From: Mycteria americana
Taxonomy: Eukaryota; Chordata; Aves; Ciconiiformes; Ciconiidae
Reading direction: 5' to 3'
DNA length: 64,000 bases
Assembly (NCBI RefSeq): GCF_035582795.1
Contig: NC_134368.1
Location: 6,943,501 to 7,007,500 of the forward strand
Position numbers and translations under genes: made by a program
Shown here: in pieces, positions 12,501 through 22,740 of the stretch
How positions within the stretch are numbered: position 1 is the first letter of the stretch
Layout: the number at the start of each line of letters is the position of its first letter
Notes under the pieces: model-generated
Seen by the model: the letters and a program-made list of their open reading frames with translations, nothing else
Databases searched by the model: none
Told to the model about the DNA's origin: nothing

Positions 12501-15500
12501 GATGGGTGCACCTGTGTTACCTCCGCAAGAAGATGCTCTGCGATGTAAATCTCTGTTTACTATCAGCTCAGTCTCCCACCCACTGAGAGCTACCTGCAGC
12601 CTCTTGCACACTTCCAATTTTCAATGTACTTCCCCTTCTTTGGATGGGATCCAAAGCTTAAATTGACTTAAGGAGGCCCAATATCACCACAGAGACTTCA
12701 GATGAGAAAGACTTCAAGCCAGCCAGAGATGCAGGCACAAAGCTGTTGTGCGTTATCTCTCGGACATTAGACAGGTCTGGAGCTCTTTCACAATGTGCAG
12801 CAAATCCAGAGTTCAGCAGCTGTGGAAAAAGCCACACCTGCAGCATTTCAACCAGCTAAAATCTTACTGGCACACAAGCTTGCCCGGCAGGTCACACTCC
12901 CCTAGGATTAATGATTTCCCTTGCTTCTGCAGGTTAAAAGCTTAAAAAAAACCCAAAAGTTCTCCAAAACCCAGCACACAACCAGAGACTCAGCTTATAT
13001 CCCAGCCCTCACTAATCACCGTGACTTTGCAAAAGACGGGGAAAGCAACAGATCACAGCTGCACGCCTGCAATGTTGCCAGCAGAAACCCAATATCCGAG
13101 GTTTCTCGGTTTCACCTGCCCAGCGGGCAGAGCCAAGCACGGCCAGCCGAGGAAGGGGCAAGCAAAGCTGCGCGGAGGCTGGCGGGACATGGGCAGTACC
13201 GGTGTTCCCAAGTGACTTGCTTCCACCTGGGAAGAAGCAGTTTCTTCTCTTTGCCATCATTTCTACAGGGTGGGACAGCTTCTTGCAGCAGCTGGATGCC
13301 CTAAAGGGATGGGGAAAGGCTCAGCATCAGCCACTCCATTGTAATGAAGTGGGAAGGGTTCCCAAGGGCCCCAGCCCATCACTGGTGATAAACTTGAAGA
13401 CATTTATCACGGATGAGCACCCTCCCTTAGGCAGTGGCAAGACCTTGGGCTAAGTGGGTTTCCCAAAAACAGTTTAAACCAGTCTACACTGGTGCTGTCA
13501 CAAGCCCTGCCTTACCACGGCTCCCACCTCTCCCTCCTCAGCTCCAACCCCAGCCAGATCAGGGGCAAAAGCAGCCAAAAAACATCCACTTTTAAAAACA
13601 GGCAGGGCAAACATTGGTGAGAGGCAGAGCACGAGGTCAGTGTGCAAGGGGCAGGCCCAGCTCACAGCACCGAGGAGCAGCACCCCATGCAAAAAAAAAA
13701 AAAAAAAAAAAAAAGGACATTTCAGGTTGTTTACTAAAACCCCAGCAAACAAAACCAAGGCACTGAGCTGCAGCGCAGCTGAGGACCTACGTATGGACTC
13801 CACGAGTGGAGTCAGCAGAGAGCACAGCATTTTCTCAGCTAACCCAAGGGCCTAGAGACATTGCCCAACGTTACAGATGGTGACAAGGCAACGCACATCA
13901 AGTGGCCATCAGCAGCACCACACGGGCTAGCCGGTTCCATGTAAGCTTCCAAGACCAGGATTTACATGGACAAAGAGCAGGAGATAAATACAGTGCAAAG
14001 CCAAAAGTTTCCTCTTATTAATCCTCAGCACTCTGGGGCAGCAGGACCTACAGATCTCACCCATCTTTTCATTTCTAACAGAGATGCTAACAGGGCCTGC
14101 CTTCAGAGGTGTTGTATAAACGCAAAGCCAGCTCTCCCCAAGCAGCTTACGGCTCTAAAGCCCCAAGCCCCGTGCCAGCCCCGCTCCTCCAAGCCGTCGC
14201 GGCACAACAGCCCATAGCTTCTGAGGCTGGTCATCTCAGTGTCTGCTCCGGTACAGGGGAACTCTGCTCCTGCAGCTGCCCGGGGACAAGTGCTGTGGGT
14301 AAACACACCAATCTGGCTTTAATTAAAAAAAATAAAGAGAAAAAAAGTTCTCCTCTCCTAATCCCCCCACCCACCCCCAGGTTTACATCGGCTGCAGGCT
14401 GCATGAGGAGCTGCTGTGCTGGCACAGATAGGGATGGGTGTGAAGGAGGATGCCAAGCGAGGAGCCTGATCTAGTACTGGTGCCAAGTCCCCGGTGCCAC
14501 GGATTTACAGCACGGTTAAGCAGAAGATATTTGTCCAGCACAGCTGAACCCTGAAGTCAGTGGCATCTCCCACACATCCCTGCCGTGCAAGGGAGGGAGT
14601 TCGCAGCTTTGCTTTCGGAGATTATGTTCCTCCCTCCCGTTAACAGCGATAGCTCTAATGGCCAAACACAAAACCATCCGTTACAAACAGCAGCCGCACC
14701 CTCCCAGCGCAAGCTGAAGGGGAGACAGGTTTTCTCTGACAGCTGAGACCATCTAACTCCTTGGCGGTGACTCTAACCTGCTTCTCCACCATTGCTTCAA
14801 GCCAACTTGCACGGCAAGCATTGTAACATTAGCCCAGCCGCTGCATATTTTACGTAACCAGCCTCGCTAGCCAGGTCCTGAACTTTAATCAGCTGGGACA
14901 TGGTCAGAAACATCATCCTAAGTTTGCTTGACCATAAAACAGCTCAAAGGCCAGCTATTTCACTAGGAAAAGTCCAAAAATTAAGAGTCGCATTTTAGTC
15001 CAAATCAAAGGCGCACCCAGCTCATGATAACCCGCAGCAGCGGTCGTGCCCCAGCTACACACCTTGCGACACAAAGTCCTTCCTCCTACAACCCCCCCAG
15101 TAAGCAACTTTGGGGCTTGCGTTGGGTAAGAAAGGGGGGGTTTATGTAACTGCCAGTCCATCCCCCAGGCTCCCCCACCCCACAGACTGCTTTTGAGCAC
15201 GCTGGCCTGGCAGAGGGGTAGGTCTCAGAGAGCATGTGGCTGTGCTCTCTGCCAGCAGGTACAGACTGCTCAGAGGAAGTAGAGGCTGCAAAACAAGTGA
15301 AACATTTATGGGACATCGGGGAAGCCATCGGCAACTGAACCTCAAGACACGAACCCAGCATGGGGCAGCGGGAAGGAAAAGGGAATTTTTTTCCCCCTGA
15401 CTGTTAACATCTGCCTCCTTGGCAGCAACTCGATGCCTGTTTCATCACTGCTGTTGCAAAAGGGCTTGCCCAGCAAACGTTGAGATAAACGACTGCGTGA

Positions 15501-16762
15501 CTTTAACCGTTGATCTTCCAAGCACTCACAACCAGGCTGTGCCAAACCTCAAGCAACTCCAGTCCTATCTGACCTTCAAGGGATCGATTAAAACCCTTTG
15601 CTGTGTTTCCCTCCCTGCAGAGGACAGGGCACAACCCCCTGGTTAGGGGCTGTTGCTCCTTGCTTGGGTGCTCAGAAATAGGGTGCAGCAGTGGAGCACC
15701 CCAGACTTGGAGAAAAGAGCGGGACACGGCGTTAGCCTGAACTCCCACCGCAGCCCCGCTCGCAGAAGGGTGCACTGTGGACGTTTAGAGGTGCAAGACG
15801 TGACCCGAACCTCGGGGTAAGGTCTAACACCGTGCTGAGCCGAGCAAGGCACGGGGCCGCTGCCTGGCAGGCGTGCGCCGGGCGAGCGCAGAGACCGGAC
15901 GGAAGAAGTAGTTTTCTCCCTTCTCTCCGGGCTAAAGGAACGCAGCCCAAAGCCAAGGGGGAGGCTCGGCGGGGCCCGCCCGTGCACCCCAGGGTCCCTC
16001 CTTGCACTCCGGGACCGTCCACGCTTTGGGGGGAGCGAGGGGTCCGTGCACTCCGCAACCCGTCCGTGCACCCCGGGACTGCTCCGTGCACTGGAGGGGT
16101 CCGTGCCACCCGAAGCCCATCCGTGCACTGGGAGGCTCCGTGCACCCCATGGCCACTCCGTGCATTGGGGGGTCCCTGCACCCCGGGGGCCACTCCGTGC
16201 ATTGGGGGCGGAGGGGTCCCTGCACCCCGGGGGCCACTCCGTGCATTGGGGGCGGGGGGGTCCCCTGCACCCCGGGGGCCGTTCCTGCACCCTGGGACCA
16301 CTCCGTGTACTGGGGGGCCCGTGCACGCCGCAGCCCGTCCCTGCACCCCATGGCCGCTCTGTGCATTGGGGGGGGGGGGGGTCACTGCACCCCATGGCCA
16401 CTCCGTGCACCCCGGGGTCCGTCCCTGCACTCCGTGGGCACCCCGCGTATCGGGGGGCTCCGTGCACCCCACGGCCACTCCGTGCACCGGGCGTTCCCTG
16501 CTTCCCGTGGCCGCTCCGCGCACCGGGGGGGTCCGTGCCCCCCGTGCCCCGAGCAGGGCTGCGGTCCGGGCCGTCTCACCTGGACGTGCTTGTCCACCGC
16601 CGCGCAGGCGGCCAGCCGCTTGGCCTCCTCTGCCATGGTGCCGCCGAGCCGCCCGCGGGAGAAGGCGCGTCTGCCCGCCGCCGGCCCCGCTCTGACCCTC
16701 CCCGGCGGCCGGGCAGCCAGGGGCGTGCTGCGGAGCGGGCCGAGCCGGCCGGGGAGCCGCAT
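3430..16762 (-). CDS. RPIA: Ribose-5-phosphate isomerase A, gene span, C-terminal exon off window
   Basis: RPIA interconverts ribose 5-phosphate and ribulose 5-phosphate in the non-oxidative pentose phosphate pathway, in the cytosol. Eight minus-strand exons were joined by eye: 16762-16580, 11766-11706, 9789-9734, 6612-6553, 5943-5879, 5532-5464, 4943-4802 and 3529-3430. All introns are GT-AG and the phases agree. Numbering from the ATG at 16636, the phosphate-binding GIGSGST loop is at 25-31. The DGADEVD motif is at 84-90, with the active-site Asp84 and Asp87. Lys97 precedes the GGGGC stretch, and the general-base Glu is at 106 in LTQEK. The visible part totals 203 codons plus one base. About 30 C-terminal residues, on one more exon, lie left of position 1. 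An in-frame upstream ATG at 16762 would add a 42-residue Arg/Pro/Ala-rich N-terminus, similar in character to the extension of mammalian RPIA. The ATG at 16636 has the better context (GGCACCATGG). Confidence 0.95.
3530..4801 (-). other. RPIA: RPIA intron 7
   Basis: A 1.27-kb intron with donor GTACGTG at 4801-4795 and acceptor CAG at 3532-3530. It is moderately GC-rich, and I recognise no repeats or coding segments in it. Confidence 0.8.
4802..4943 (-). CDS. RPIA: RPIA exon 7
   Basis: A 142-bp exon. Its first G completes an Arg codon split from exon 6. It then encodes [30 protein letters not shown] and [15 protein letters not shown]. The IPIEV and FGG-ELR blocks are hallmarks of the RpiA family. 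It ends in phase 0 on an Ala codon before GTACGTG. Confidence 0.97.
4944..5463 (-). other. RPIA: RPIA intron 6
   Basis: A 520-bp intron with donor GTAAAA at 5463-5458 and acceptor TTCTCAG at 4950-4944. No embedded element recognised. Confidence 0.8.
5464..5532 (-). CDS. RPIA: RPIA exon 6
   Basis: A 69-bp exon. The leading T completes a Gly codon with the GG of exon 5, giving the GGGGC run. It then encodes [20 protein letters not shown], then Tyr and a split Arg codon. It carries the catalytic base Glu (residue 106 from the ATG at 16636). Overlapping open frames on both strands here are shadows. Confidence 0.96.
5533..5878 (-). other. RPIA: RPIA intron 5
   Basis: A 346-bp intron. The donor is GTGAGCC at 5878-5872. 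An upstream in-frame GTGGC at 5885 is not used, because only the GTGAGCC donor preserves the Gly-rich motif and the phase. A short (ACAG)n tract lies at about 5849-5864 next to the donor. Confidence 0.85.
5879..5943 (-). CDS. RPIA: RPIA exon 5 (active-site exon)
   Basis: A 65-bp exon encoding [20 protein letters not shown] plus Gly and a split Gly codon. The DGADEVD motif and the following Lys form the sugar-phosphate isomerase active site known from E. coli RpiA (Asp81, Asp84 and Lys94 there). The acceptor is CTACAG at 5949-5944. Confidence 0.97.
5944..6552 (-). other. RPIA: RPIA intron 4
   Basis: A 609-bp intron with donor GTAAGT at 6552-6547. No repeats or genes seen. Confidence 0.8.
6553..6612 (-). 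CDS. RPIA: RPIA exon 4
   Basis: A 60-bp, phase-0 exon of 20 codons. It encodes [20 protein letters not shown], closely matching the mammalian protein. The acceptor is CACAG and the donor GTAAGT. Confidence 0.97.
6613..9733 (-). other. RPIA: RPIA intron 3
   Basis: A 3.1-kb intron with donor GTAAGC at 9733-9728. It holds one degraded CR1 fragment at about 8725-8890 (listed separately) and short A-rich runs near 7672-7686 and 8552-8565. Nothing else recognised. Confidence 0.8.
8725..8890 (-). mobile_element. Degraded CR1 3' fragment
   Basis: Read on the plus strand, the order CAACCTCCAGGTCAAAGCAG, GGTCAGCTA, CAGGTTGTTCAGGGC, GGACTCTGCACAGCCT, CTCACGGTGGAAAAGTT is the reverse complement of a CR1 3' region. 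It is considerably diverged and belongs to a different subfamily from the copies at 17480 and 57779. The terminal octamer repeats are not preserved. Confidence 0.75.
9734..9789 (-). CDS. RPIA: RPIA exon 3
   Basis: A 56-bp exon. It completes an Ala codon and encodes [18 protein letters not shown], ending in phase 0. The acceptor is CTTACAG and the donor GTAAGC. The VCIPTSFQA segment is family-typical. Confidence 0.97.
9790..11705 (-). other. RPIA: RPIA intron 2
   Basis: A 1.9-kb intron with donor GTAGG at 11705-11701. It contains a short AT-rich stretch around 10220-10390. The open frames at 10466-11079 lack conserved protein character, and I treat them as chance. Confidence 0.8.
11706..11766 (-). 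CDS. RPIA: RPIA exon 2 (phosphate-binding loop)
   Basis: A 61-bp exon encoding [20 protein letters not shown] and the first base of an Ala codon. The GxGSGST loop is the Rossmann-type phosphate-binding element of RpiA. The acceptor is TTTGCAG. Confidence 0.97.
11767..16579 (-). other. RPIA: RPIA intron 1
   Basis: A 4.8-kb intron with donor GTGAGACGG at 16579-16571. Its first ~600 bp in the transcribed direction is the G/C minisatellite listed separately. A 24-base A run lies at 13691-13714. I found no exon or clear transposon in the remainder. Confidence 0.8.
15975..16545. repeat. G/C-rich minisatellite at start of RPIA intron 1
   Basis: About two dozen imperfect half-units of roughly 17-22 bp contain TCCGTGCA or TCCCTGCA. 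They roughly alternate between a TTGGGGGG end and a CCCCGGGG end, giving composite units of about 37-44 bp (for example starts at 16153, 16190, 16234). Because no stop codon occurs in the unit, long overlapping open frames appear on both strands between 15640 and 17180. These are repeat artefacts, not genes. The array stops about 35 bp from the exon 1 donor. Confidence 0.93.
16580..16762 (-). CDS. RPIA: RPIA exon 1
   Basis: The exon ends KHVQ at CAG before GTGAGACGG. The ATG at 16636 (context GGCACCATGG) begins [19 protein letters not shown], matching the start of the conserved isomerase domain. The in-frame ATG at 16762 adds 42 residues rich in Arg, Pro, Gly and Ala with no acidic residue, so a weak organelle-targeting or disordered extension is possible. 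The longer start is given as the outer limit. The 16636 start alone would give the cytosolic-type enzyme core. Confidence 0.88.
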
Positions 16763-16828
16763 GCCGCCGCGGCCCGCCCCCGGGGGGCTCTCCCGCACGG
16801 GCTGGAGGCCTGGGCCGAGCCGGCTCCC

Positions 16829-16857
16829 TTCCTCCTCCTCCTCCTCCTCCTCCTTCT
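16829..16857. repeat. (CCT/TCC)n trinucleotide tract
   Basis: A CTC/TCC triplet run of about eight to nine repeats lies upstream of the RPIA start codons. It is followed by CCGCCGCCG. It probably lies in the 5' leader or core promoter and may be length-polymorphic. Confidence 0.85.
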
Positions 16858-16874
16858 CCGCCGCCGCCGGGAGG

Positions 16875-16922
16875 CTGGGACTTGTAGTGCTGCGAGCCGC
16901 GAACTACAGCTCCCACAATGCA
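16875..16922. promoter_or_regulatory. RPIA: Inverted pair of ZNF143/Staf-like sites, RPIA promoter
   Basis: The plus strand carries AACTACAGCTCCCACAATGC at 16902-16921, close to the ZNF143 (Staf) consensus ACTACAATTCCCAGCATGC. Just left of it, CTGGGACTTGTAGTGC at 16875-16890 reads GCACTACAAGTCCCAG on the minus strand, a second such motif in opposite orientation. Both sit about 115-160 bp upstream of the ATG at 16762, where ZNF143 sites typically occur in housekeeping promoters. Confidence 0.72.
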
Positions 16923-17479
16923 CGGCTCGGCTCCGCTCCGCTCGGGGTTCCCGCTCCGCCCGCCGCGACCACCCGAGCCGCAAGCCCGAAGCGACTTGTT
17001 TTATCGATGTATATACATGCATATATACCGCTATAGGGGGCTTGCCAGGGTTGAGGCTTTCCCGTAAAGTGCAGAGGAATGGGAAATGTTCCACTGGAAG
17101 TGCTGGGGGAGGAGAGAGGCTGGCGGGGGGAGCCCAGGCAATGCAAGGAGCTCGGGGGGGCTACTCGAACTCTGGCTGAGCTTCCAGAGCTGTGAAGGAA
17201 GAGCCTTTCTTGGACTTTTACTCAGACTTTGTAGCACGAAGCTGGGAGCGATGCTCTGTTGCAGGACTCACAAGTAGGACATGACAAAAGGCGCTGCTGG
17301 TCCTCTGACCGTGCCGTTACCGACCAGCACCCGCTCGTCCTTACCCGCCCTGCAGGAGGGTCAGGATAAAATCCAATGGAGGTTTTCTGTCCTGGAGCAC
17401 ACAGAACTTTTTTTTTTTTTTTTTTTTTTCCCATATTTTCCCCCTCCTCTATCCTGGGTTGGCATCTGCTGAAACACTG

Positions 17480-17840
17480 AGAAGGCTGCGGGGAGACTTT
17501 ATGGCAGCCTTCCAGTACTTAAAGGGAGCCTATAGGAAAGATGGGGACAGACTTTTTAGCAAGGCCTGTTGTGACAGGACAAGGAGCAATGGTTTTGAAC
17601 TAAGGGAGGGCAGATAGACTGGATTTAAGGAACAAATTTTTTCCAATGAGGGTGGTGAGGCACTGGCACAGGTTTCCCAGAGAGGTAGTGGAGGCCCCAT
17701 CCCTGGAAACATTCAAGGTCAGGTTGGATGGGGCTCTGAGCAACCTGATCTAGTTGAAGATGTCCCTGCTCTTGCAGGGGGGTTGGAGTAGATGACCTGT
17801 AAAGGTCCCTTCCAATCCAAAGCATTCTATGATTCTATGA
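17480..17840 (+). mobile_element. CR1 LINE 3' end, 5'-truncated
   Basis: The copy starts within AGAAGGCTGCGGGGAGACTT and runs through the 3' untranslated region. Blocks include AAGGAGCAATGGTTTTGAAC, GGTTGGATGGGGCTCTGAGC and GGTCCCTTCCAATCC, and it ends ATTCTATGATTCTATGA. This is the typical avian CR1 terminus with its short tandem repeat and no poly-A tail. It is nearly identical, in reverse, to 57779-58150, so the two copies belong to one relatively recent subfamily. Confidence 0.95.
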
Positions 17841-20800
17841 AACTGTTCCTGAAAAATACTAGAGAGGCAGATCAACCTTCAAGGACCTCTGCACCAGCAC
17901 TTTCAGTCCCAGGAGCCAGGTTAAGGCCATGCACAGGCATCTCAGTTTCTCTCCAGGCTGCAGTCCCACCAAGATGGATGAGAATTGCAGGTATTTACCC
18001 CTTACTCCTCACTCCATGGACCACAATGCAAAGAGAATAATCTTTTTTTTTGAATATTTTTTTTTGATTTGCACAACAGAACAGAACGGCCGCTGGTGGC
18101 TTTTTTTTTTGTTTGTTTTTAATTCTGTGCATGACTGACTTGTTTTGTTGCCAACCTCTGTGATTCCGCTGTGATTTTTTAAGGGCTAAAAACGTTTCCT
18201 TTTGTTTTCCCTGGCTCGGGACACCACTCTTTGAACAATGGGGTGGTATTTCAACAAAGACTCTATTATCATTACCCAGGCTTATCTCAGCGGTAAGGCT
18301 TTACCTTTCTGCGCAGAGCAGGTGACTTGCTATTAAGAGCAGCATGTGATTGCTATACAGTCGTTCGGTGTTTCCTGCTAGCTGGCAACGATCTTTCCTG
18401 CAAGTTCCCCATTTTAAAGTGTAAATACGCACATCTAGTGGGATATATATTTCGGAAAGAATCAGACCTAAGTACTGTTTTCTTCCATGACGCGTTAATG
18501 GCAAAACTGAAGGAGCAGCTTGACTGGGTTTGGGGTTATTCCGTTCAGCATCCTAAATGTTTCACTGCTGCCTGAAATGAAAAACAGTCGTGGGGGTTTT
18601 ACACTGATTCAGGAAGCCCATCCTTACGTGTGGGCATCTCTCAAATCCCACCGGAGTGGGGAGTGTTAGCCCAGAAGTTAAGTGTGGGGTGATAAACCTG
18701 TTTGTATCCTCACAGCAATGGCTGATGGCTTTGGCTTCAAACACATCCTGCAGAGCATCTGCCTGGAGGAGCACAAACATTTCCACTTATAGATAATGGG
18801 GCTTTCTGTTAGCAATTTATCTCAATCTGCTGGTGAGTTACAGTTTCAGCGAATGCAGGAAAATCTTTCATTTCTGGTGTGCTGAGCTTTGCCTATGCAC
18901 AAAAAGGAGGCGTTGGACATTTTAGAAATGGATTTTCTTTACATTTCAGCAATGACCAGCTCTGTTTGCAAACAGCTCAAAGTCCTTTTGTACAAGCCTG
19001 TGTTTGTCCCATGTCAAAGCCTCTCCGGGAGCCAACTCTCCTCCTCTCTGCTTCAGTACAGCGGGAGGTGTTTGAACCTGCTTTGTTTGAACAGACATTT
19101 TGCTTGTTGAACAGGGCGGTAACTGCGAGGTGTTAACCTTCGTGAAATGCCACACTGATGAACAGAGTAGCTCGGACCATCAGGCTGGTAAGGCTGGCTG
19201 CATGATCCTGGGTGCTGAATTCTGCATCTGAGGCTGAAATTACATGTTAGGAAATTACACGGTAGCTGAGATTAACAGCTTGCTGTTGACAAAGAGGGAA
19301 GATCCTGCTCTTTATTCCCTTCACCCACCATCCACTCTCAACCTGGGTACAGAGTTTATGCTGGCTCTGGCATTCCTCTGACCCTCCGCTGATTCACCTT
19401 GCCACGCAGGCAAAAAAAGCAATTTCTTTTTGCCAAGTGAGTGAGGTTGAACTATCTCAGCCAAACTTAACGTATAACATCTCTCTGAAGGGGATTTTTG
19501 TAACTGGCTTAAGCTCTTCCGGTCTACGACACCACTGTCCCCAAAAAAGGAGTAGTCCCACGCTATGGTCCATCGCTTGCCAAGTTTTCCTGCTACTTCC
19601 ATGTGTTGGCAGAGCTGTTTCTTCTGAAAGGTAAAGCAACCAGCAAAATCAAGGTCAGTTTTCCTTGACCTTTCCTGAGGAAGGCAGCAAGATCAATCAG
19701 CTGGGAGTGGGAAGGCTGTAGGACCATCTTCTATGGGAGACTTAGCCCAGCTTAAACCTGTTGCAAAAGTGCATGTTAGCCTGGGTGAAATCCTAGTGAA
19801 GGCACAACAGCCTCTGGGTGTCAGACGTGTTCATCCAATTAACTGTCTGTCTCTCTCATTTGATAAGGCATGAAACAGCTAAAAAACAACAAGACCTATG
19901 AAGGTAAAACTTCACCAACACACTGGAGAAACCAAGTGGAAGATCAAACATCTCTAACTCACCTTTCCAGATGAACTCTCTTTCTGGTTGGCTGTGGCTC
20001 TCCAAGCCTGTCATGTCCCAGCAATTAGATTCTTGCTACCTAATTTTTCATCCTGCAAACTCCAGTTCAGTGACATTTCTTCTGAGTAACACCTACTTCA
20101 CTGCTTATCTCTGGTTTGATCTGCTGGATGAAGAATTGCTTGGTTTTATTCTGCTTGTGCAAAGACATCAGCAGGGGTGCTGGTATTACGAATTACAACA
20201 TATGCAAAAAGCTTTTTGATGGTCTGAATTCTCCTGGGGGAAAAGGCAGGCTATAAATGATCCTTTTGCAGGGGACTACGAATGGCCCTTGGTACAGGGC
20301 AGCCACGAGGTGGCATGCTGGGCTTTCGCTGCTGCGCCTCACTGCTCTGACAGCAAGTTATTCAAGAAAAGCAGGCAGATCTTTAGTGGAGTTATGTAAA
20401 ACACCATTCCTATTAACATCCATCCATCCTGCAAGAACAGGCTTTGATTTCCACATAAAAGGCTGGTCAGATTTAAAGTTATTGTCATATGATTGAAATA
20501 GATCTCTTATGTCAGTCAGTCAAAACAGAATGGAGAATGTGAGTCATGCTTTGCAAAAAGCAGGAAGTTTGGTTTTGTTGGCAAAAATTTTTAATACAGA
20601 GAGAAAATTATAGGGCTGTATTGCCGTGTTTGTCTTAAGGATTTGTGAATAACATCGTCCATGCCTTAGAATGTTTCCAAAACTGAAAAGTAAGAGCTTT
20701 TAGATTACGACTGTTATTCCTTATGCCTCGGTGGTAAGGAATCTAGGATTCTAGAAGAAAACGTGTGCTCTCATGAAAACTGTTAGAGTCCCCCTGAAAT

Positions 20801-21649
20801 AAAAGGCTGCAATTGGAAGACTGCTGATCTGGGGCAGGGGGTGGGAGGAAATACAAGAAAATGAGGTAATACTCATGGGTGTGATAGGGATACTTGCACA
20901 AGGCTGTTATTGTTTTGCCTTAAGTGTAATAAACCTTCATGAATCAGCACAAAGGTAGAAGTGCAAGTCTACTCGTGAAGTATTCTGATATTCTGAACCT
21001 TGCTGGGGACTGTCGTTACTGCCTATCTGTCTCTAACCCCCTTGAATAACTAGTGGGACAAGATAAGTTACTGTAAAAAGCATGGCACAGAACTAGTTTT
21101 TCTGCGCAGGCCATAAAAATAACGAGTTTAAAATTTAGATAGAGTTACCCTTCAACATGACTGTTCAAAACATCGCTGTGCAAGAAAGATTAATTTAAAT
21201 GGGAACAGGTGCAGGGGAGGGATAGCGAGATGAACAGGGGAGCAGAGAGCCAAAAGTGTAAGGGAAGAATAAAAACCTTTGGCTTGGTTTGCCTAGCAAA
21301 ACAGAAGGAATTTGATTACTCTTTAGAAACATATGAATGGGTAGACACTCAAGGGAGAGGAGTTATCTAAATAAAGAAAATATTAGCACAAGACCATATG
21401 GGTAAAATAATAAAATGTCATTTGAGTTACTAAAAATGACATGAGCTGTTTATGACATGACAAGAGTTTACCTTGCAGCACAAGGTAAACTCTTCGGACT
21501 TTGTTATAATGAAGTAAGTAAAAAAAACCCCAAAACCTCTGGATTGCAATTCAGTGGTTGTCTGGGGAGCACTGTTCATGACCTGACTTTGCATACATCT
21601 GGTGCTTTAAAAGAGCGGTATTTCCAACTCGTCAGAAAATAAGAGTGCA

Positions 21650-22740
21650 AGCAGGAAGAAAAATTTAGGTTGAAGTCTAAAAATGACGATTACAAGCTCT
21701 CTAAAAAGAGTTCACTGGGCGATCAAAGAGCCACAATTTCAAAATCAAGAGAGAAAATACATTGACAATTCCTGTTTTATTAGTGGACTGGAGAGAGTGA
21801 TTAAAAATGAAACATAAATAGCCAAAATGGGGAAAGCGGGAAATAAAAAAGTGTTGGTATAAATGAGAAGTTATGAGAAGCAGAGTAGTTATTGGAAGTG
21901 AAGCACATCAAAGGAAATCCATAGCTGGCAAGGCTAAATCCCAGAAAACCCTAGTAATGGTACAGGCCCATTACTAGATGGACATGATTCATATGTCAAT
22001 AATGATGCAGAAGTGTTCATTGAACATTTATGATCTATGTTTGTAAAGAAGCAGGAAGATATGTGGGTGGATTACTGAACAGTGATGTGATAAATTTCAG
22101 TCCATTAGTGACCAATGAAGCTCTTGTCTTCTAGGGATAACTGTGGCCCAGTAGCTCTCAAACAGCTGGCTGTGGAGACCCATTGCTGTCGACGTTCACC
22201 TTTAGTAAACCTTGACATACTAGGGCAATTCTAGAAAGCTAAAAAAGTGCCAGTTTGGTATCTGTCTTCAGAAAGGACAGTCGTATGATATGTAGTAAAT
22301 GTAGATGTAAGAACAGTTCCTGGCTAAATACCAAAAAAAGTTGGTATGTGACTCAGATTAAAGAATTAGCGATGCCAGTTAGACATCTAATAGAAATCTC
22401 ATTTCATGCTTCAAAAAGACAACAAATAATTCCATTTCCTCTGGAAGGTGTAATAAAGTTTTTAAAGGATTTTTACTTAGAACTGCACAATATTTTAATT
22501 TAAAAAACAGTGTAATAAAGCATCAGTTAAGTTATATTAAACATTGGCCACATAGATTTTTTTTTTTCAGAACAGTTATAACTGTTACTGAATAAGGCTA
22601 CTTCTAATGGGATCCCTCCAGGATCATGTATGCTATACTACACATGTACGTAATCAATATTTTCATTAGTCATTTGGAAGTAAATACAAAATCGCTCCTA
22701 ATACAATTTGCAGATGACATCTGCATCAGCAGCATGGTTC
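21650..22740 (+). mobile_element. Ancient LINE relic (CR1/L3-like reverse transcriptase)
   Basis: Degraded but ordered traces of a LINE ORF2 lie on the plus strand. There is a GDNCGPVAL-like stretch near 22133, resembling the GNYRPVSL motif. A KCQFGICLQKG-like stretch near 22245 resembles the VTPIFKKG motif. GIPPGS near 22610 resembles the GVPQGS motif, followed by an NIFISHLE-like stretch near 22655 and FADD near 22710. The order of the first two blocks is not that of an intact element, so rearrangement or misreading is possible. Many stops and frameshifts are present. The limits and exact family are uncertain. Confidence 0.55.

Larger units (their letters stand above)
15830..16990. promoter_or_regulatory. 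RPIA: CpG island over RPIA exon 1 and promoter
   Basis: A dense run of CpG dinucleotides and GC-rich sequence covers RPIA exon 1, its upstream flank and the start of intron 1. It contrasts sharply with the AT-rich flanks past 17000. No TATA box is evident upstream of the start codons, as expected of a housekeeping gene. Part of the CpG content comes from the minisatellite at 15975-16545. Confidence 0.8.

Noticed and set aside
13691-13714. 24-base A run as the tail of a processed pseudogene
   Set aside because: No polyadenylation signal upstream, no flanking duplication and no recognisable coding sequence before it.
15640-17180. Several very long overlapping open frames (about 270-390 codons) on both strands
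   Set aside because: They read through the G/C minisatellite, whose unit has no stop codon. The predicted proteins are repeats of His/Gly/Pro/Cys-type motifs with no domain, and they cross the RPIA exon 1 and promoter.
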